This document shows, piece after piece, positions 27,826 to 40,900 of a DNA stretch of 64,000 nt. Within the stretch, counting starts at the first letter, position 1; each line of letters starts with the position of its first letter. This stretch comes from Nectonema munidae (taxonomy: Eukaryota; Nematomorpha; Nectonematoida; Nectonematidae). Both the position numbers and the translations under genes were made by a program. The notes beneath the pieces were generated by a model. The model was not told where the DNA came from, did not search any database, and worked only from the letters and a program-made list of their open reading frames with translations. The DNA lies in contig JAUIRK010000757.1 of the NCBI GenBank assembly GCA_030549495.1, positions 248,001 to 312,000 on the forward strand. The letters run 5' to 3'.

Positions 27826-29758
27826 AAAATTTACGGAAAACAAAAAAAATAAAACTTCACACAACACCCATTCTAACCAATGGGCATATTATTCATACGT
27901 TACTTAGTTTACTCGGGCGTCAAGAATTCATTCATAGAGCAATGATATAAAAACTCCGGTAGCATTTAAATCTAGGACTGTGGAGTGGGTCTGAATCAAA
28001 TCTATTGAGAACCATGCTGCAATTAATTCTATTATTGATATGCAAAATTATATGATTCAAGAATGAAATTAGAATCTAGTAAGAAAAGGAGAATTACTTT
28101 TAAAGCAGTAACATAGACACAAAATAGTAGATGATAAATGTAAATATGAAATGCAAATCTTTTTCTTATATAATAATTGATACGTAAAGAGAACTTCATT
28201 ATTTCTTTCACTTGAAAGAGGTCGTAACGAGCGAAAATTGTTGTATTCATATCTACATTTACCAATGGTGCGTGCCGATTCAATCGATAAATCACCAATT
28301 TTTACATCAAATCTTTATTTCTACTTTTCTTATCAAAGGGCAGGTAAAACGATGAAATAAATTTATTTTACTTTTAAGAAGAACTTTAGCGTTGTTTCAT
28401 GTCTAAACTTTGAAAAATGCAAAATTTTAATCAAAGTAGTTCCTTACTTTCCGAGCATGGTCAAGAAATGTGTCAACAATATCATTAAAAATTGGCTAAT
28501 GCTACGATTCGGTTTAATTTTTCTTATTCACCAAAAAGTTTGCAAAGTCCACATCTACCTTTTCTTATTATTTTTTTCTACTTGTAAAAATCAATAAATA
28601 AATATCAGACCTGTAAGCAGTGGTGACATAGGATACGTTAAGTTTCCAAATTATGGTACAATATGATAGCTTTTTTGTAAAGAAAAAATACTATTCGAAA
28701 TTACGTACGAAAAATACCGAAGTTCAATACGATTTTGATCTTTGGTACGTTTATGTTATCGAGCATGTGAGTATCAATATCAAAGTCATTTACGTGAGTG
28801 ATAATATATTATATAGTCGATAAGGTTTTGTGCTTTATTTGTTCAACAACAATACATGCAATATAATAGATAAACAATATCATATATATATATATCAGTG
28901 ATATTATAATTATACAGAAGATTGATTAGCAAATTATTAATTTATTTACTTAATATATATACAAGAGTAAAGAAATTATTCGCGAATTTTTGTGATTCGA
29001 AATGCGTTAGTGATAAAAGATTCATGTTAAAAAGTGACATGATTGAGAGCACTCTTTTTGCGTTGCAATAATTGAATTTTGAATAAACTTTTTCAACATT
29101 TATCTAATTTTACATGAATTTGGTATTCAACATTATATATTGAAATTGATATTTTTGAATTTTGTTTAGCAAACTACATTATTTCAGATTTACTTCCTTA
29201 AAACCGTCCCTTTAAATGAATAATAAATAAATAAAAACAAATAAAAAAATATAATATTGACACGTAATGATTGGATGAAAGAATAATAAAGGATATTATT
29301 TGCAAGGCAAAAAACATCAAGCAAATCTTTTTTCATCATATTTGATTACGCTATTACGTTTAGATTTTTTCTCAAAATTTCAATACGTTTTTAAAATAAA
29401 AGAGCTAGCAGTGCATTTAAGCTGCAACAAAAAGACCTGTTAACCCAAAATAGCTAATTCAAGAAAATGGAAAAAGGAATCAGCCATAACATAACAAATT
29501 TGTCTCTTTATAGCATTTTTAGTTATTTTTCTACTCAATTTCTTTCTTTTATCTGTTTTTATAATAAAGTGTGTTAATTAAAACTATTACTGATATATAA
29601 TAATGTTTTATAAAATTATTGATTAGAATCTGATATATAATTCTTCACACACAAACACGCATTTTAAGCAACAATACATTTGCTTGAAACTAGCTAATTT
29701 GGTTACAAAAAGAGTTTTTTTGGATTTATTATACCTTTTGCAATTAACTTGCATACTT
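27826..29758. other. Intergenic, upstream of GGPS1
   Basis: AT-rich; short TA runs near 28880. An 88-codon minus-strand frame (28032-28298) has no similarity and is not called a gene. Confidence 0.4.
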
Positions 29759-29820
29759 GAGGGGGCATGAGTAAGGTTGGTTAGATACTGGGTTTCAACA
29801 ACTCAAGATCTCGAGTAACG
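29759..29820 (+). repeat. tRNA-derived SINE, 5' head only
   Basis: GGGGGCATGAGTAAGGTTGG, then TTAGATACTGGGTTTC, matches the head (A-box side) of the SINE whose fuller copies lie inverted at 33610-33760, 43228-43372 and 48578-48707. Confidence 0.6.
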
Positions 29821-31270
29821 CGGTTAATTAACACGGATATCTTCAAGGATCTTTTAATTGAGGGATAATTATATAACTTATGAAAAAAGATATATGTGTA
29901 ATTTTATAATTAGGAAGCAAATTTAATTCAAAAAAATAAACATAAGACATCAGTTTTAAGATTTTTTGGATTTTCTCTCAGCACCCACCCCCTCCCCCAT
30001 AAAAAAACGCCTTGACACTCTCATAACAAAATCACAAAAAAAGTGTGACACTGCCTTTAAATATTTTTTGTGAATTATGGTATTTTAAAAAGATTAATTA
30101 TCCTCTAATTAATTTTGGGAAAGTACAATTCATTAAAATAACTTACGAAAAGAAGTTTCATTTTTTAAGTTTAAATTTTTTAATACAAATTTTTGCTTAA
30201 AAATAAAGATACTAAAAAGATAGTTGTGATCTAAAAGTTTACTAGGAAATGTGCATAGAAGATACACGAAGACTAATACTGTAAGGCTAGTTAGAAACTC
30301 TGCTTCGATCTAGCATATAACACGGATTTGACCTAAGACGTCTGTCACATGGAAGATTTCCTGATTTAGTTCTAACAATTCCAAAAAATAGAAAAGAATG
30401 AGTGTGTAAATAATCAATAAACACTTGATAAAACCCTATTTCTCTGACGGTTGTGTTAGCCAGTATTATACGAAATCAATGAAGTCATTTGTTCCACAGC
30501 TCCAGAACTTAAATGTTGCTATATATATCATCCCACTATATATATCCTCTTGGAATACCTCAATAATTTTTTTCAGATAGATGGTTTAAGTTAATTATCG
30601 TAAGAACTTGTAGTTTTGGCCTCCTAGAAGTAGAAACCTCCATCTTAACCGCCTACTAAGTATTATCATGGAGTTTCACATTAATAATATGAGAGAACCC
30701 ATCGTTTGAAGGACGCCGTTAGATCTTTTGTGAAAATCACTAAAGCACAGTTCTATAAAATATCAAATAAAAGATAGGAATATATTATACTTGCCACAAT
30801 TATGGTGTTAATACATATCTTTTTAGTGTGTGACCGAGGCTATGAAAGTGAATAAAGTATTTTTTAGCACTTTGTATGCATTTATTCTTGTGTTTCCTTC
30901 ATTACTTTTTTTGGTTATAGTGATAAGAGTTTCGGACCATTCTTTAGTTCGAAAGAGTAGCATATTTGAAAAGTTAGATGGATGAATTTTCTCAATGAAA
31001 GCACCACAACTTACATTTTTTATATATTTTTAAAGGAAATCTAAAAATAAAATCACCATTAAAAAATTTACATAAAAAAGAATTAAAAAATAAATTCATA
31101 AAAATAAAATTTAATTATATTTTTTCAAATTTCAATCCAATAAAAAATCTTTCACATTATGTAGGTTATTTGATGCGCCAACCATACATAAGCTACATAA
31201 AATTCCTTAAACTTAACAATATGTTACTGGGCGTAAAAGTTTAGAGACTAATATTATATATTTTAAATAA
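29821..31270. other. Intergenic, nothing recognised
   Basis: AT-rich, no supported feature. Confidence 0.45.
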
Positions 31271-31420
31271 GATTGATTGGTTGGATATCAAAACACTTTC
31301 AGCTGTAAGGCCATATGCTTACTATTCACAATTTTTGAGATTTTATTTTTTAAGAGTCTGGAAGCTTGTCGATCGAAACCTCAACCTTCAACTGTTAAGT
31401 TGAGAGGTACATCCTAATAA
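31271..31420 (-). repeat. tRNA-derived SINE, second family (inverted copy)
   Basis: GATATCAAAACACTTTCAGC and TGTAAGGCCATATGC are the reverse complement of the 3' body at 33190-33240. GGTTTCGATCGACA, read on the minus strand near 31380, is the B-box region. Confidence 0.65.
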
Positions 31421-31454
31421 TCATTGATGCCCATATTTTTCATATAAGATTGTC

Positions 31455-31525
31455 AGTTAGCCTAGTAGTTGGCGGGTAAGGTTTTTCATGCAGAATTCAG
31501 GATTAGAATTCGGAACAAGAAATTC
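31455..31525 (+). repeat. Possible tRNA-like SINE head
   Basis: TTAGCCTAGTAGTTGGCGGG and CAGGATTAGAATTCG sit at A-box and B-box distance. Weak match. Confidence 0.3.
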
Positions 31526-33087
31526 CATGCATTAATGAATATAGTGAGAAAATTCTGTATTATAAAAGTTTATGTCTTATTTTTACAAGCTTCAATTGTG
31601 ATATCTCTATCAACTATCGAGTTATGGAAAAATATTTATTTTAAGCACTAACAAAAATGAAAACTTTATGCAAAAGTGGTTGACTAATTATAAAAGACTA
31701 TCATAAATAATTACTTATTGGTTCGGCTTACATTAACTAGACATATTTACATGTAATTTGAGGTTGTCAGTAATTTGTGAAAATATGTTAAAATCTTCAT
31801 GTATTATTGCAGGGATTATTAAGACGTGCTAATATGATTCATTGTATTTTTACGTTAATATATGTACTATTTACTAGTTATGCTATTTTCAATTTTTAAA
31901 ATAAATTTCATTAAATTAAAAAAACATAAAATGATTTTTAAAGCGACAGAAAAAATAGTTTCTTTAGTTTAATTCCCTCTATTTCTCCTTCACTTAGATT
32001 TGTCAAGTAATACCAATTAATTTTATGTTATAAAAATGGCCAGTATTTTTAAGCTTCAGACCAGCTTTTGGATTTTTTAAATTCTATAAGCTGTGTCATC
32101 GCAAATCAAAGCTACAGATTAAAAATATATTTTACATTTAAATTCATATAAAGTTATGATTTGGAAAGTTAAGGAAAAAATTTAAACTAAGTTATTGGTT
32201 ATTAAAAAATATAGATAATTAAAAAAACACTTACAATAACTTTTGATTAAATAAGTCAAAAATATACAAAAAAAGTGATGAAAAAATAGGATATTTGTAC
32301 AGTCGGTATGCGTACTTTCACGATTGTAATCTTCCTTATCATTAGTCAAGTTATAAAGAATATTCTTCTTTTGGTTGTGAAATTGACAACAAAAAAAACT
32401 TAAAATAGTGAAGAATTAAAAAAATATGGAGAATTCTTTTACCCAATCTAATCCAAACTAAATGACAAATTTGTCTATTTATTGAAAATTTAGAAAATTA
32501 ATTCAAAAAGATTTTTTATGAAAAAGAGACATCTCTAGAGTTAACATAATTAGCCACATCTACTTTGTAATTTTTTAAATTTTTATGTGTTAAACTGTTA
32601 TAGGTTGTAAAATCATTCAAATGTACACTAAAATATAAATTATTAATTATTCTAATGCTGATAAAAATTAAAAAAGAATTTTTAATTAATGAAAATTTCT
32701 ATTTTTGTATCATAGATAGATCATAATCTTCTAAGCGCGTAAATAGCGTTGTCAATAATCTAGCTTTTATTCTTGATGTTATCGAGTCAGAATCTTATCA
32801 TTTCTAACTTCGGTGCTCATAGTTCTATTCAAAAAAGCTAAATCGTTCTTTTTTTTTGAAAATACTTAAAAATACATTCACGTTTTCAAATTATAGGCAT
32901 TTTATTCCAAATATCGATTATAATATCATATTTTAATCACTCCATATGAGACTTTAGAACATTATCATATTTATCAACCTTTTCCTCAAAAAATGTAAAA
33001 TAATTGTAGTCTTTCCAAAATCTATTTAATTATTTTATACTTAATTGTGAGCCTCAATGGTAATTAGGGAGATGAGGATGAATTTTG
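31526..33087. other. Intergenic, nothing recognised
   Basis: Very AT-rich, no supported feature. Confidence 0.45.
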
Positions 33088-33262
33088 AGGATGTGCGCCC
33101 TTGCTCTCAGCTTAAGAGTTGAAGGTCAGGGTTTCGATCCCCAAGGCTCCTAACTCTAAAAACAAATTCACAAAAATTATGATTAACCATCTTAGCATAA
33201 TGCTAGCATATAGCCTTACGGCTGAAAGTGCTTTGATATCTTCAACGAACCAACCAACCATA
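33088..33262 (+). repeat. tRNA-derived SINE, second family
   Basis: GGATGTGCGCCCTTGCTCTC, then GGGTTTCGATCCCC (B-box), then a body with ATAGCCTTACGGCTGAAAGT and a CCAACCAACC end. The inverted partner is at 31271-31420. Confidence 0.65.
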
Positions 33263-33609
33263 TACTTAATTGTATCAAGTAGGAAATTATTATTTTTATT
33301 AGTTGTATGGCTATTATATTTTAACTAGCTAAAAAATTATTTTATTATTTTTATGATATACAAGAAGGGGATAAAGTATAGAGATAAGGACAAAAATAGG
33401 GTCCTACTCTTACCCATCAAACAACAATTTTCTTACCCAAATTTTTACGAAACAACAAATTATGAACAAACAATTAATATGTAATTCGATACAAAAAATA
33501 TAAAAAGTATGCATGAACAAAAAATATAGGAAATTAAAGGCAGTGAAAGCCGCGGGTATGAAGTCGTAAACATAGATAGTATATTTGTAACACCAAATAT
33601 TATTGTAAA

Positions 33610-33760
33610 TATCGATAAAAGTACCGTGGGGTGTTTTCATCGAAAAGGCACAATTGCGCCTCCTGTATCGGACTATGAGAAAGTAGGCTTGATGCGGGAT
33701 CAAACCCAAGACCTTGAGTTATCGAAACCCAGTACCTAACCAACTTACTCACGCCCTCGA
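33610..33760 (-). repeat. tRNA-derived SINE, main family
   Basis: On the minus strand: GAGTAAGTTGGTTAGGTACT (A-box side), GGGTTTGATCCCGCATCAAG (B-box), then a body with CATAGTCCGATAC and TGCCTTTTCGATGAAAACAC. The same family lies at 43228, 48578 and 58160. Confidence 0.7.
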
Positions 33761-36700
33761 TCGATAATGATCACACAAAACTATATACATGATAAACATG
33801 ACTTTTTATAACAATGAGGAAGAGAATTATAAGTTAGCGAAAATATTGCTTCAAATTAACTTTTAATTTAGGAATTGATATAGGCAGTAGCGGTTCTAGA
33901 TATAGGCAGTAGCGGTTCTAGCCAAACAAGGGCCAAGTTTTTAAAAAGTTATAAAGAAATAGGTTTAAAACTAAAAAATTTAAAACTCATTAATTTTTTT
34001 CATTAGAATTAATTATAGATATTTAGAATTCCGACACTTTTGTTTTTTATAATCAATTTGGGTGGTGCTCTCACGTTCTGATGCCAGCAGAGACCTCAAA
34101 TTAAGAGTGCTTTTGGTCTAAGATTCACCCGTCCAGATAACAGAGATATTTCTTCCCGAGGATGCAAAACTCAGTCAAAAAAATTAAATTATAAAAAGTT
34201 TCGAGTAAATTTTAAACCAGTAAAATAGGTATTTGATGTGGAGGGGCCAACAAACTGGGGGGAAAATACTAGCATCTGTCAAATTATCAAAAAAGAAGAT
34301 TTGATACTAGATAGAATTTTATATTTTATTATTTGCTTAGTTTGAAAAATGTCTAGTATATAATTTTTTTTTCTTAATCTTTTTAATATATTGCCTAATT
34401 CAGTTTGTAATTACATTTTTTTAAACAAAAGTCATAAAATTCTCATGATTGTAAAAATGTTTAGTTGAAATTTTACTTTTTCTACTTTAATTTAATTATT
34501 TTATAATGCATAGTTTCAAAACAAAGCCAATTTATACACAATCTCTTGTTAAGGCCTTATAATTTTATATTTGAAGTTATTTTAGGAGTTGTTCTTCCGT
34601 AGATTATATAACATATCAATATTGCGAAGTCGGAGATTCTAAACCAATAGGAATTTAAAGTGGTATCTTAGGGCTTTCTTCTCGTTGAAGCCAAAAGTAA
34701 GAATTGTGTGTAAATTTTTAAGTCATTGAATTTTTTAGTATTTGGAATCGGAGTGCCATTATTGTTACTTCATTGAGTTGGGTTTGGATATTTTCTAAAC
34801 AAAAAATCTAGTATATCGTGATTAATTGTAGGGACCTGGCAAATTAGGATTAAATTTGAACACATATATCAAAAAAGCGAGCATATACTTTGATTTAAAA
34901 AAAACAAAATATTTTTATTATTCTTTGTTCTGCTATATATAATGTTGTGCATTTAAGTATATCTTTTTTGTTTCATAGACATTTTATCATAAAATAAATA
35001 GTTAGATTTCATCATTATCATCTTCATCGTAATTTATTATGGGATTATTATTCATGAATACGAGAGAAACTAAGATGATACAGTATATACACAAATAGAA
35101 AAGAGAATTGAAGTTGTGCACTTTGTTTTTACGCTGACAACCTTCATCATATTGTAAATAATGTTCAATACTATAATGTTATCATAAAAATTTTGGATAA
35201 AGTAAAAATAGGAAAAATCCTAAAAAAAACTTTGTGGCAAATAGAAAAATGAAAAATGTTTGCAAATTGCGAATGCGGATGTTGAATGAAAGCCTTATGA
35301 CTAATATGGAAAATACTTTGAAAGTAAAAGAGGAGTTTTTATACTTAAAAAGGAGATAATATAAGTTAAGTAAAATTTTAACTCCTTTTTTTAGAACTAT
35401 AAGATTGATGAATGAATGAATGATGATTCTTCTAAATCGCCCAAGATTTTATTATTAAGTGAAATTAAAGGTTGAACAATATCGAAAAACTAAGATATTT
35501 GGCAACCCTATTCATATACATGACCGGACATTTTGCCGAACCGATCTTCAGCTGAATCGACATTTCACCGAAAATGTGCTTTACTTCCACTAATTTTGCT
35601 ATCTTGTGCTCTATACAAATGTTCATCGAAATTTTTGTTTTCTCTTTTTATTCATAGCTTCTATTCACAAATTATGTGATGAATAATTTTATCTACTAGA
35701 AGTTACATGACAAATGGTCCATTCGACCATATGCCAGTTTTGTAAAAATTTTGTTGGGCCACCCCACCCCAGAAAATTTCAACAAAATTTATGCCAATAT
35801 TTTTTTGTCTAAAATGTTAAATTCTTATATTTTTGATTTATATGTAGCTATGTTTGTATTTTATAAATTTTAAGTAAAAAAATATATTTCTTTTTACCTC
35901 AAATTTTTTTTTGAATATTTAAAACAAATGCAAAGGAGTAATATTAGCCAAGAAAAAAAAATTCAAAATTTTTTCGTTAATTTGCGACTTCAAATGCTGC
36001 AATTTGAAAACAAGACTAAAAATCTCTGTTTTGCAATCAAAAATTGTTTACTGCGGTGCTTGAAGTCCGATATTCAAAGCATTCATTTAAAAATATATCA
36101 GCTATGTGATTGAATATTTTTTAAATATTAAATTTAACTAAAACCTTAATGGTCAAAATGTATTATTTTAAAAACTGTTTAGAATGTTGCTATCATGGAA
36201 TAATTGAACATCTCTTCATTTCCTGAAAACTTTGAAATTTCTTCACTTTTGAATAATTTTTGCTAAATTTTATTATCGAATAACCTTTTTTTATTATTTT
36301 ATTTGATATTAGGCTAAGCTTTGTTTCAACCAAATTTTCTCTATGTGAATGATGGAATTATTTTTTAACATTTTTCTGTTAAGTTTTTGGATAATTTAGA
36401 CAATTTTTTCCATCGTGTTAGCAGCTTCACTTGCAGTTGTCGAAATATCATTTGAAAAGAGAATTGTATTTGTAATGAAAAAATCTTAGAATTATTTTGT
36501 AAATATCGTTTGCAATTGCATATTAATTTAGTGGTCAACGCTGAAACCGAACATAAACTAAAAGTAAAGACATCCTTCAGTTGTTTCATCAAGAAACAAG
36601 TGAAAATTTTCATCAAAATTTTCACTTATTCAACTTCTATAATGTGTCATTCACTAGATATATTCTTCGTTTTAAAGTTTCCTTACTAGGGGATGATGAC

Positions 36701-36867
36701 ACAAGTTTTTTGTTCTTGGTCGAGTTCAATTTTTATTGATTGTAAGAATAATATATTCCTGGTTTGAGAAAGTTTTCGTATCAACATCGAAGATTTATTT
36801 TTGCCAACAATAAACCTAATTTTTAGCTAACTTAAAGTAAATAAGGGCAATTTTTTTAAAGTTCGAA
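33761..36867. other. Intergenic, little recognised
   Basis: A 22-bp unit ATATAGGCAGTAGCGGTTCT is repeated twice at 33878-33921, the second copy continuing like a hAT end (CAGTAGCGGTTCTAGCC). CGGACATTTTGCCGAACCG and GACATTTCACCGAAAATG at 35524-35575 recall the ends of the element at 47101-47390. No gene. Confidence 0.4.
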
Positions 36868-37040
36868 AGAAATTTGCCTTAATGATGAGAAGTAGGGGAA
36901 GACCGTTAAAAAGATGGAAAGATGGCCTAAAAGAGCGACTCGGTGAACTTGGACTCACTGAAGAAGACGCACGAAATCTAGAAAAGTGGAGACAGAAGAT
37001 CAAAGCCACCGACCCTCAACCTGCGGACAAGGTGTAATCA
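36868..37040 (+). mobile_element. LINE 3'-end fragment
   Basis: The frame RSRGRPLKRWKDGLKERLGE, then LGLTEEDARNLEKWRQKI before TAA, is the conserved C-terminus of RTE/CR1-type LINE polymerases (GRP..RW.D.......G....A.....W). Only the last 50 codons remain. Confidence 0.75.
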
Positions 37041-37716
37041 AAGAAGATTCATTTATCTTCAAAATTTCATTGTATTAGAGTGGACTTATCTCCCCCTCCC
37101 CCTTCCTATAATTTTGAAAGGACCGCTTTCCTTCCATAAAAAATTTCAAAATCTGTTATACCCAAATTGTTTGTTTAAATTGATTTATCTTATATTTTGA
37201 TTTGTTTTGATTTCTCATGATTTTGTAGTTTAAAGAAGAAGAAAATTTTTCCTTCTTATTCTCATTCAATTCATTGTCAAAAGTATAAGCTTACTTTATT
37301 TATTAAAAAAAAATTCCTTTCTTCAGTATATTTTTTAATAACTGTTAAAATCTTGACTTCTTTGTATTTTGTGAAGAAAGATATAAAAAATCGCTGTTGA
37401 TATTTATAACTGAGATTGCCACCGCATGTTAAAACTTTGGAATGCGCTTTTTGTTATAAAATGCATTGTAATTCCAAAAAATTTGTCATTGAATAAAAAC
37501 TACTATGGACTCCAAGTTTATAATTCCATCGCATTGTTCCAAAGTGTAAAGCAATTGATTCTTAGAGTTTCAAGATTATTCCTCTCAAAAAGCCTAATTT
37601 TTTATATCAATTTTAAGGCTCACTCATAATGTCCAAATGCTTAAGATCGCAACAGAGGTATTTGATTTTGTTAAATAAATATTTTTGTTATTTTATGTTT
37701 TCCCCCCTTTAATTAG
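37041..37716. other. Upstream of the first visible ATP5PB exon
   Basis: No exon holding the ATP5PB start codon could be identified with confidence here. The start must lie in a separate short upstream exon. Confidence 0.35.
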
Positions 37717-37937
37717 CTTTTACATTCCTCGAAGATTCTTTTTTCACACCTATTTCTATCCAAAATTTCCTTGGCATGTTAGTGAAAACTATCCTTCTAA
37801 AACGAAAGAATCTTCCAAAGAGAGAGACGTTACAAATTTTCCTCGAGAAACCTTCCTACTCTACAGCCCTAAATTTCATTGGGGATTTATACCAAAAACG
37901 TGGTTTGATGCATTTTACCATAAGACCGGCGTGACTG
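37717..37937 (+). CDS. ATP5PB: ATP5PB exon, N-terminal region
   Basis: The acceptor is TTTAATTAG. It reads FYIPRRFFFHTYFYPKF (basic and aromatic, likely within the transit peptide), then VTNFPRETFLLYSPK and WGFIPKTWFDAFYHKTGVTG. The donor GTAAGT splits a glycine codon after its first base. Confidence 0.88.
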
Positions 37938-40900
37938 GTAAGTGAGCTTTTTTAAATGTACCCTATACCTTTTGCGGAACAATTTTGCTGCCGTTGTATA
38001 TGCTATTTCTTGCAGAATTCTTTTTCCCAATAATAATGTTCTTCAATTCAACCAATCATTTTGCTACGAATTTGCTCAGTCACAAATTCTTAAGTTTACA
38101 ATTAAAAAAAATCCCACTTCAAATATTAATTTTAAGAAAGCAGCTTTTCTAAATCTAGAGTGAAATTTTATAACTTCAGTTATTTTACAAAATTTGTTCT
38201 TTGCTCCTACTTTCTCTAAAGTTTTTTAAATATATTTTATCCGCCATTTTTAAATTTATTTTCCTCTTTCCTATAATTTTAACCAATGCTCATTCCGATG
38301 CCAATCAACTTATTAAATGCCGGGCGGATGGATGTTCACATATTTGTAGCAATCACTAAAAATAATACCTTATTTAACACTATTCTTGTTTTCAATTTAA
38401 AAGCAGTTTATGACACCTATCTATGACTTTGTTCACACACTAGCAAAACAAATTATAGCTTAGGCATCTGCCCCTTTTCTTTGCTTTTATAACAGGTATA
38501 CTAATATATATCGATACAATGTGTATATTAGTGATGATAATTTGCGCTTAATATTTTCTCCAATATTATTTTACCGATCGATTAACTCGTTAGTACATAT
38601 TGATCCAATTTTGGACACTGTTATTTAACGTTCCATTTTTGTCAAATCTTAAAAATATTTTTGGAAAATGTTATTCATTTAGTTTTCCTTCTACTAAAAA
38701 CTATATAAATAGCTTTAAAACGGGTTTGAATTAAAAAAAATTCCTGACACTTCATATACTGAAAAATTAATCCCAGAAAAAAGTCTTTCAAGTCTCAATT
38801 TTTGAGATAGTATAAAAATGAATAGAGATATTATATAATTTAAAAAATTGCTTGAAAATGTATAAAAATATATTCTTGTTTCGGCTTAAAATTTGATGTC
38901 CATTTTTGGATCATTGGACCGTAGACGTGTAGAGTTACAATGTTGATTGAGCCAATCTGTTATTTATAAGTGTACTGTAAAAAAAGTATACTTCTACCGC
39001 GATAAAAAACGTTAATTCCGCACAAGTAGATTTGTGCATTCATTCCTAATCCTCATTCAGCCCAAAAGTTTAAACCATGAGGCTTATGATCTATTCAAAC
39101 ACATAACAGCACAAAATTCGAATGCTTGCATCACTTAGAGTATCCACTTTATCAATATTTATATATAATTTGTTTTATTGTTACTACTGATAAAATATGT
39201 CCACATCTTGGATTGCTTATTGCTATATGTGCTATTATATAAAACATTTCATTACTAATATTATTTATCTTTCATGGTATAAGAAATACACTTGGATGGA
39301 ATGTATTGTTATTTTATCCATTTTACTTTTCAATAAAATATTATTTATAAATTTTATTCTATAACGAGTATAACTTTTCAGCAGTTTTATTGTTGATTTG
39401 TGATTTGACCTTTCATTATTTTTGATTCTTGTTTTTCGTGTCTGTTTTTGCTATTCCACTTTTTGCCTCCATTATTCGTTTTTATTTGCGCTCCCATTAT
39501 TTCGTTTTGAAAAATGAGTGAAAGTTGTTTTATCTTTTGAAAAAGCAAAAGGGAGAAAATGGTACTCAAAGCATTATAATTTTGCCCCCTGGTTCAATCA
39601 TTGTATCCGATGGAGCAAGAAAAATGTTGGGCTGTGTTGGTGGTGTTGCTGCTAAATTAACAAAAGATATTCCCCATTTGGTTGTCAATCATTGTGTGGC
39701 TCATAGACTCCAACTGGCAGACCTGGATTCATTTAAAGCTGTACCATTTATGCAACAAGTTGAGACGACTCTCAGAGGATTGTATATCTATTATCATTCT
39801 TCACCAAAGCGCTCATCGCAGCTAAAAAAAGTTGCAGCAGCTTTAGAAATGCAGTTGCTAAAACTAAGAGACATCAATGCTGTGAGATGGGTTGCCAGCA
39901 AAGAACAGGCACTTCAAGCATTTTTGAAAAGCTGGCAAGCTGTGGTCTTTCAGTTGCAGAACAACTCTAATGTGGGAATTTCTGATGCTCAAAAAACAAA
40001 AGGACTGCTGAAAGCCATTTGTGATTTTAGGTTTTTAAAGTACTGTGATTTTCTTCATGACTTTCTGGCAGTCTTACGCCCACTTTCTGCTACATTTCAA
40101 AGAGAAACCCTGCTGTTGTCAGAAATCAAACCATCAGTGAACAATGCTATTTCTTTTTAAACAAACTGGAACATAACCCAGGAGAGATTGTGAAGTGTTT
40201 CCTACTGGTGTCTTCAGAGAAGTCCAGTTAGAAAGAGTAGAAGTAGGGGAAACAAGCTAACAAAAGGATAGAAGAATTATCCTCTCTGATGGGAAAGCTT
40301 CTCTGACAGAGCGATTCAAGACCATGGATGCAACAGTAGCACAGAATATATCCATATTTGATACAATGGGATGGCGAGAGGAGAAGAAACTGCCAGATTT
40401 TTGGGATGCTGGGCTTGAGAAACGGGTGCAGCATTTTAAGGAGCCCCTATTCCAACTGCTTCCTTTGCAAAGGAAATGCTGCTTGATGAGTGGTTTAGAT
40501 TGAATTTTTTACCAAGTTCATCTGTTAGTTGCGAAAGGGGGTTCAGCAGAATGAAATGCATCAAAACAGACCTCAGATCAAGACTGACAACAGCCAACCT
40601 TGATTCCCTCATGCGTGTCGGCCTCAGTGTTCCATTAAGGAATTTGATCCAAATGAAAGTATTAGACTATGGCATTCATCACGTGGGTAGAAACTTGTAA
40701 ATATGTGAATTAAAATAACCTGCACTATTTTTCTATGTAAGCAATGTTAGGTAAGAAATAAATTGCATATTTCATTTCTAAAGAAATTGAATTTTAATTA
40801 TTTTAGTACATTTGGCGTATGAATGATGTATGGCAAAGTTTATATGTACGTGCTACTAAAAATTTCTATGTGCTACTAAACTTAACAAAAATTTTCCTAC

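Noticed and set aside
28032-28298. 88-codon minus-strand frame upstream of GGPS1
   Set aside because: No recognisable domain; composition like the surrounding AT-rich DNA.
33088-33170. A functional tRNA gene
   Set aside because: B-box is good but no cloverleaf can be drawn and an inverted copy exists, so it is a SINE.
36365-36625. 86-codon minus-strand frame
   Set aside because: No family match; stops surround it and nothing supports splicing.
37685-37716. Start of ATP5PB in the same exon
   Set aside because: There is no ATG in frame; the stretch is a T-rich tract ending in an AG acceptor.
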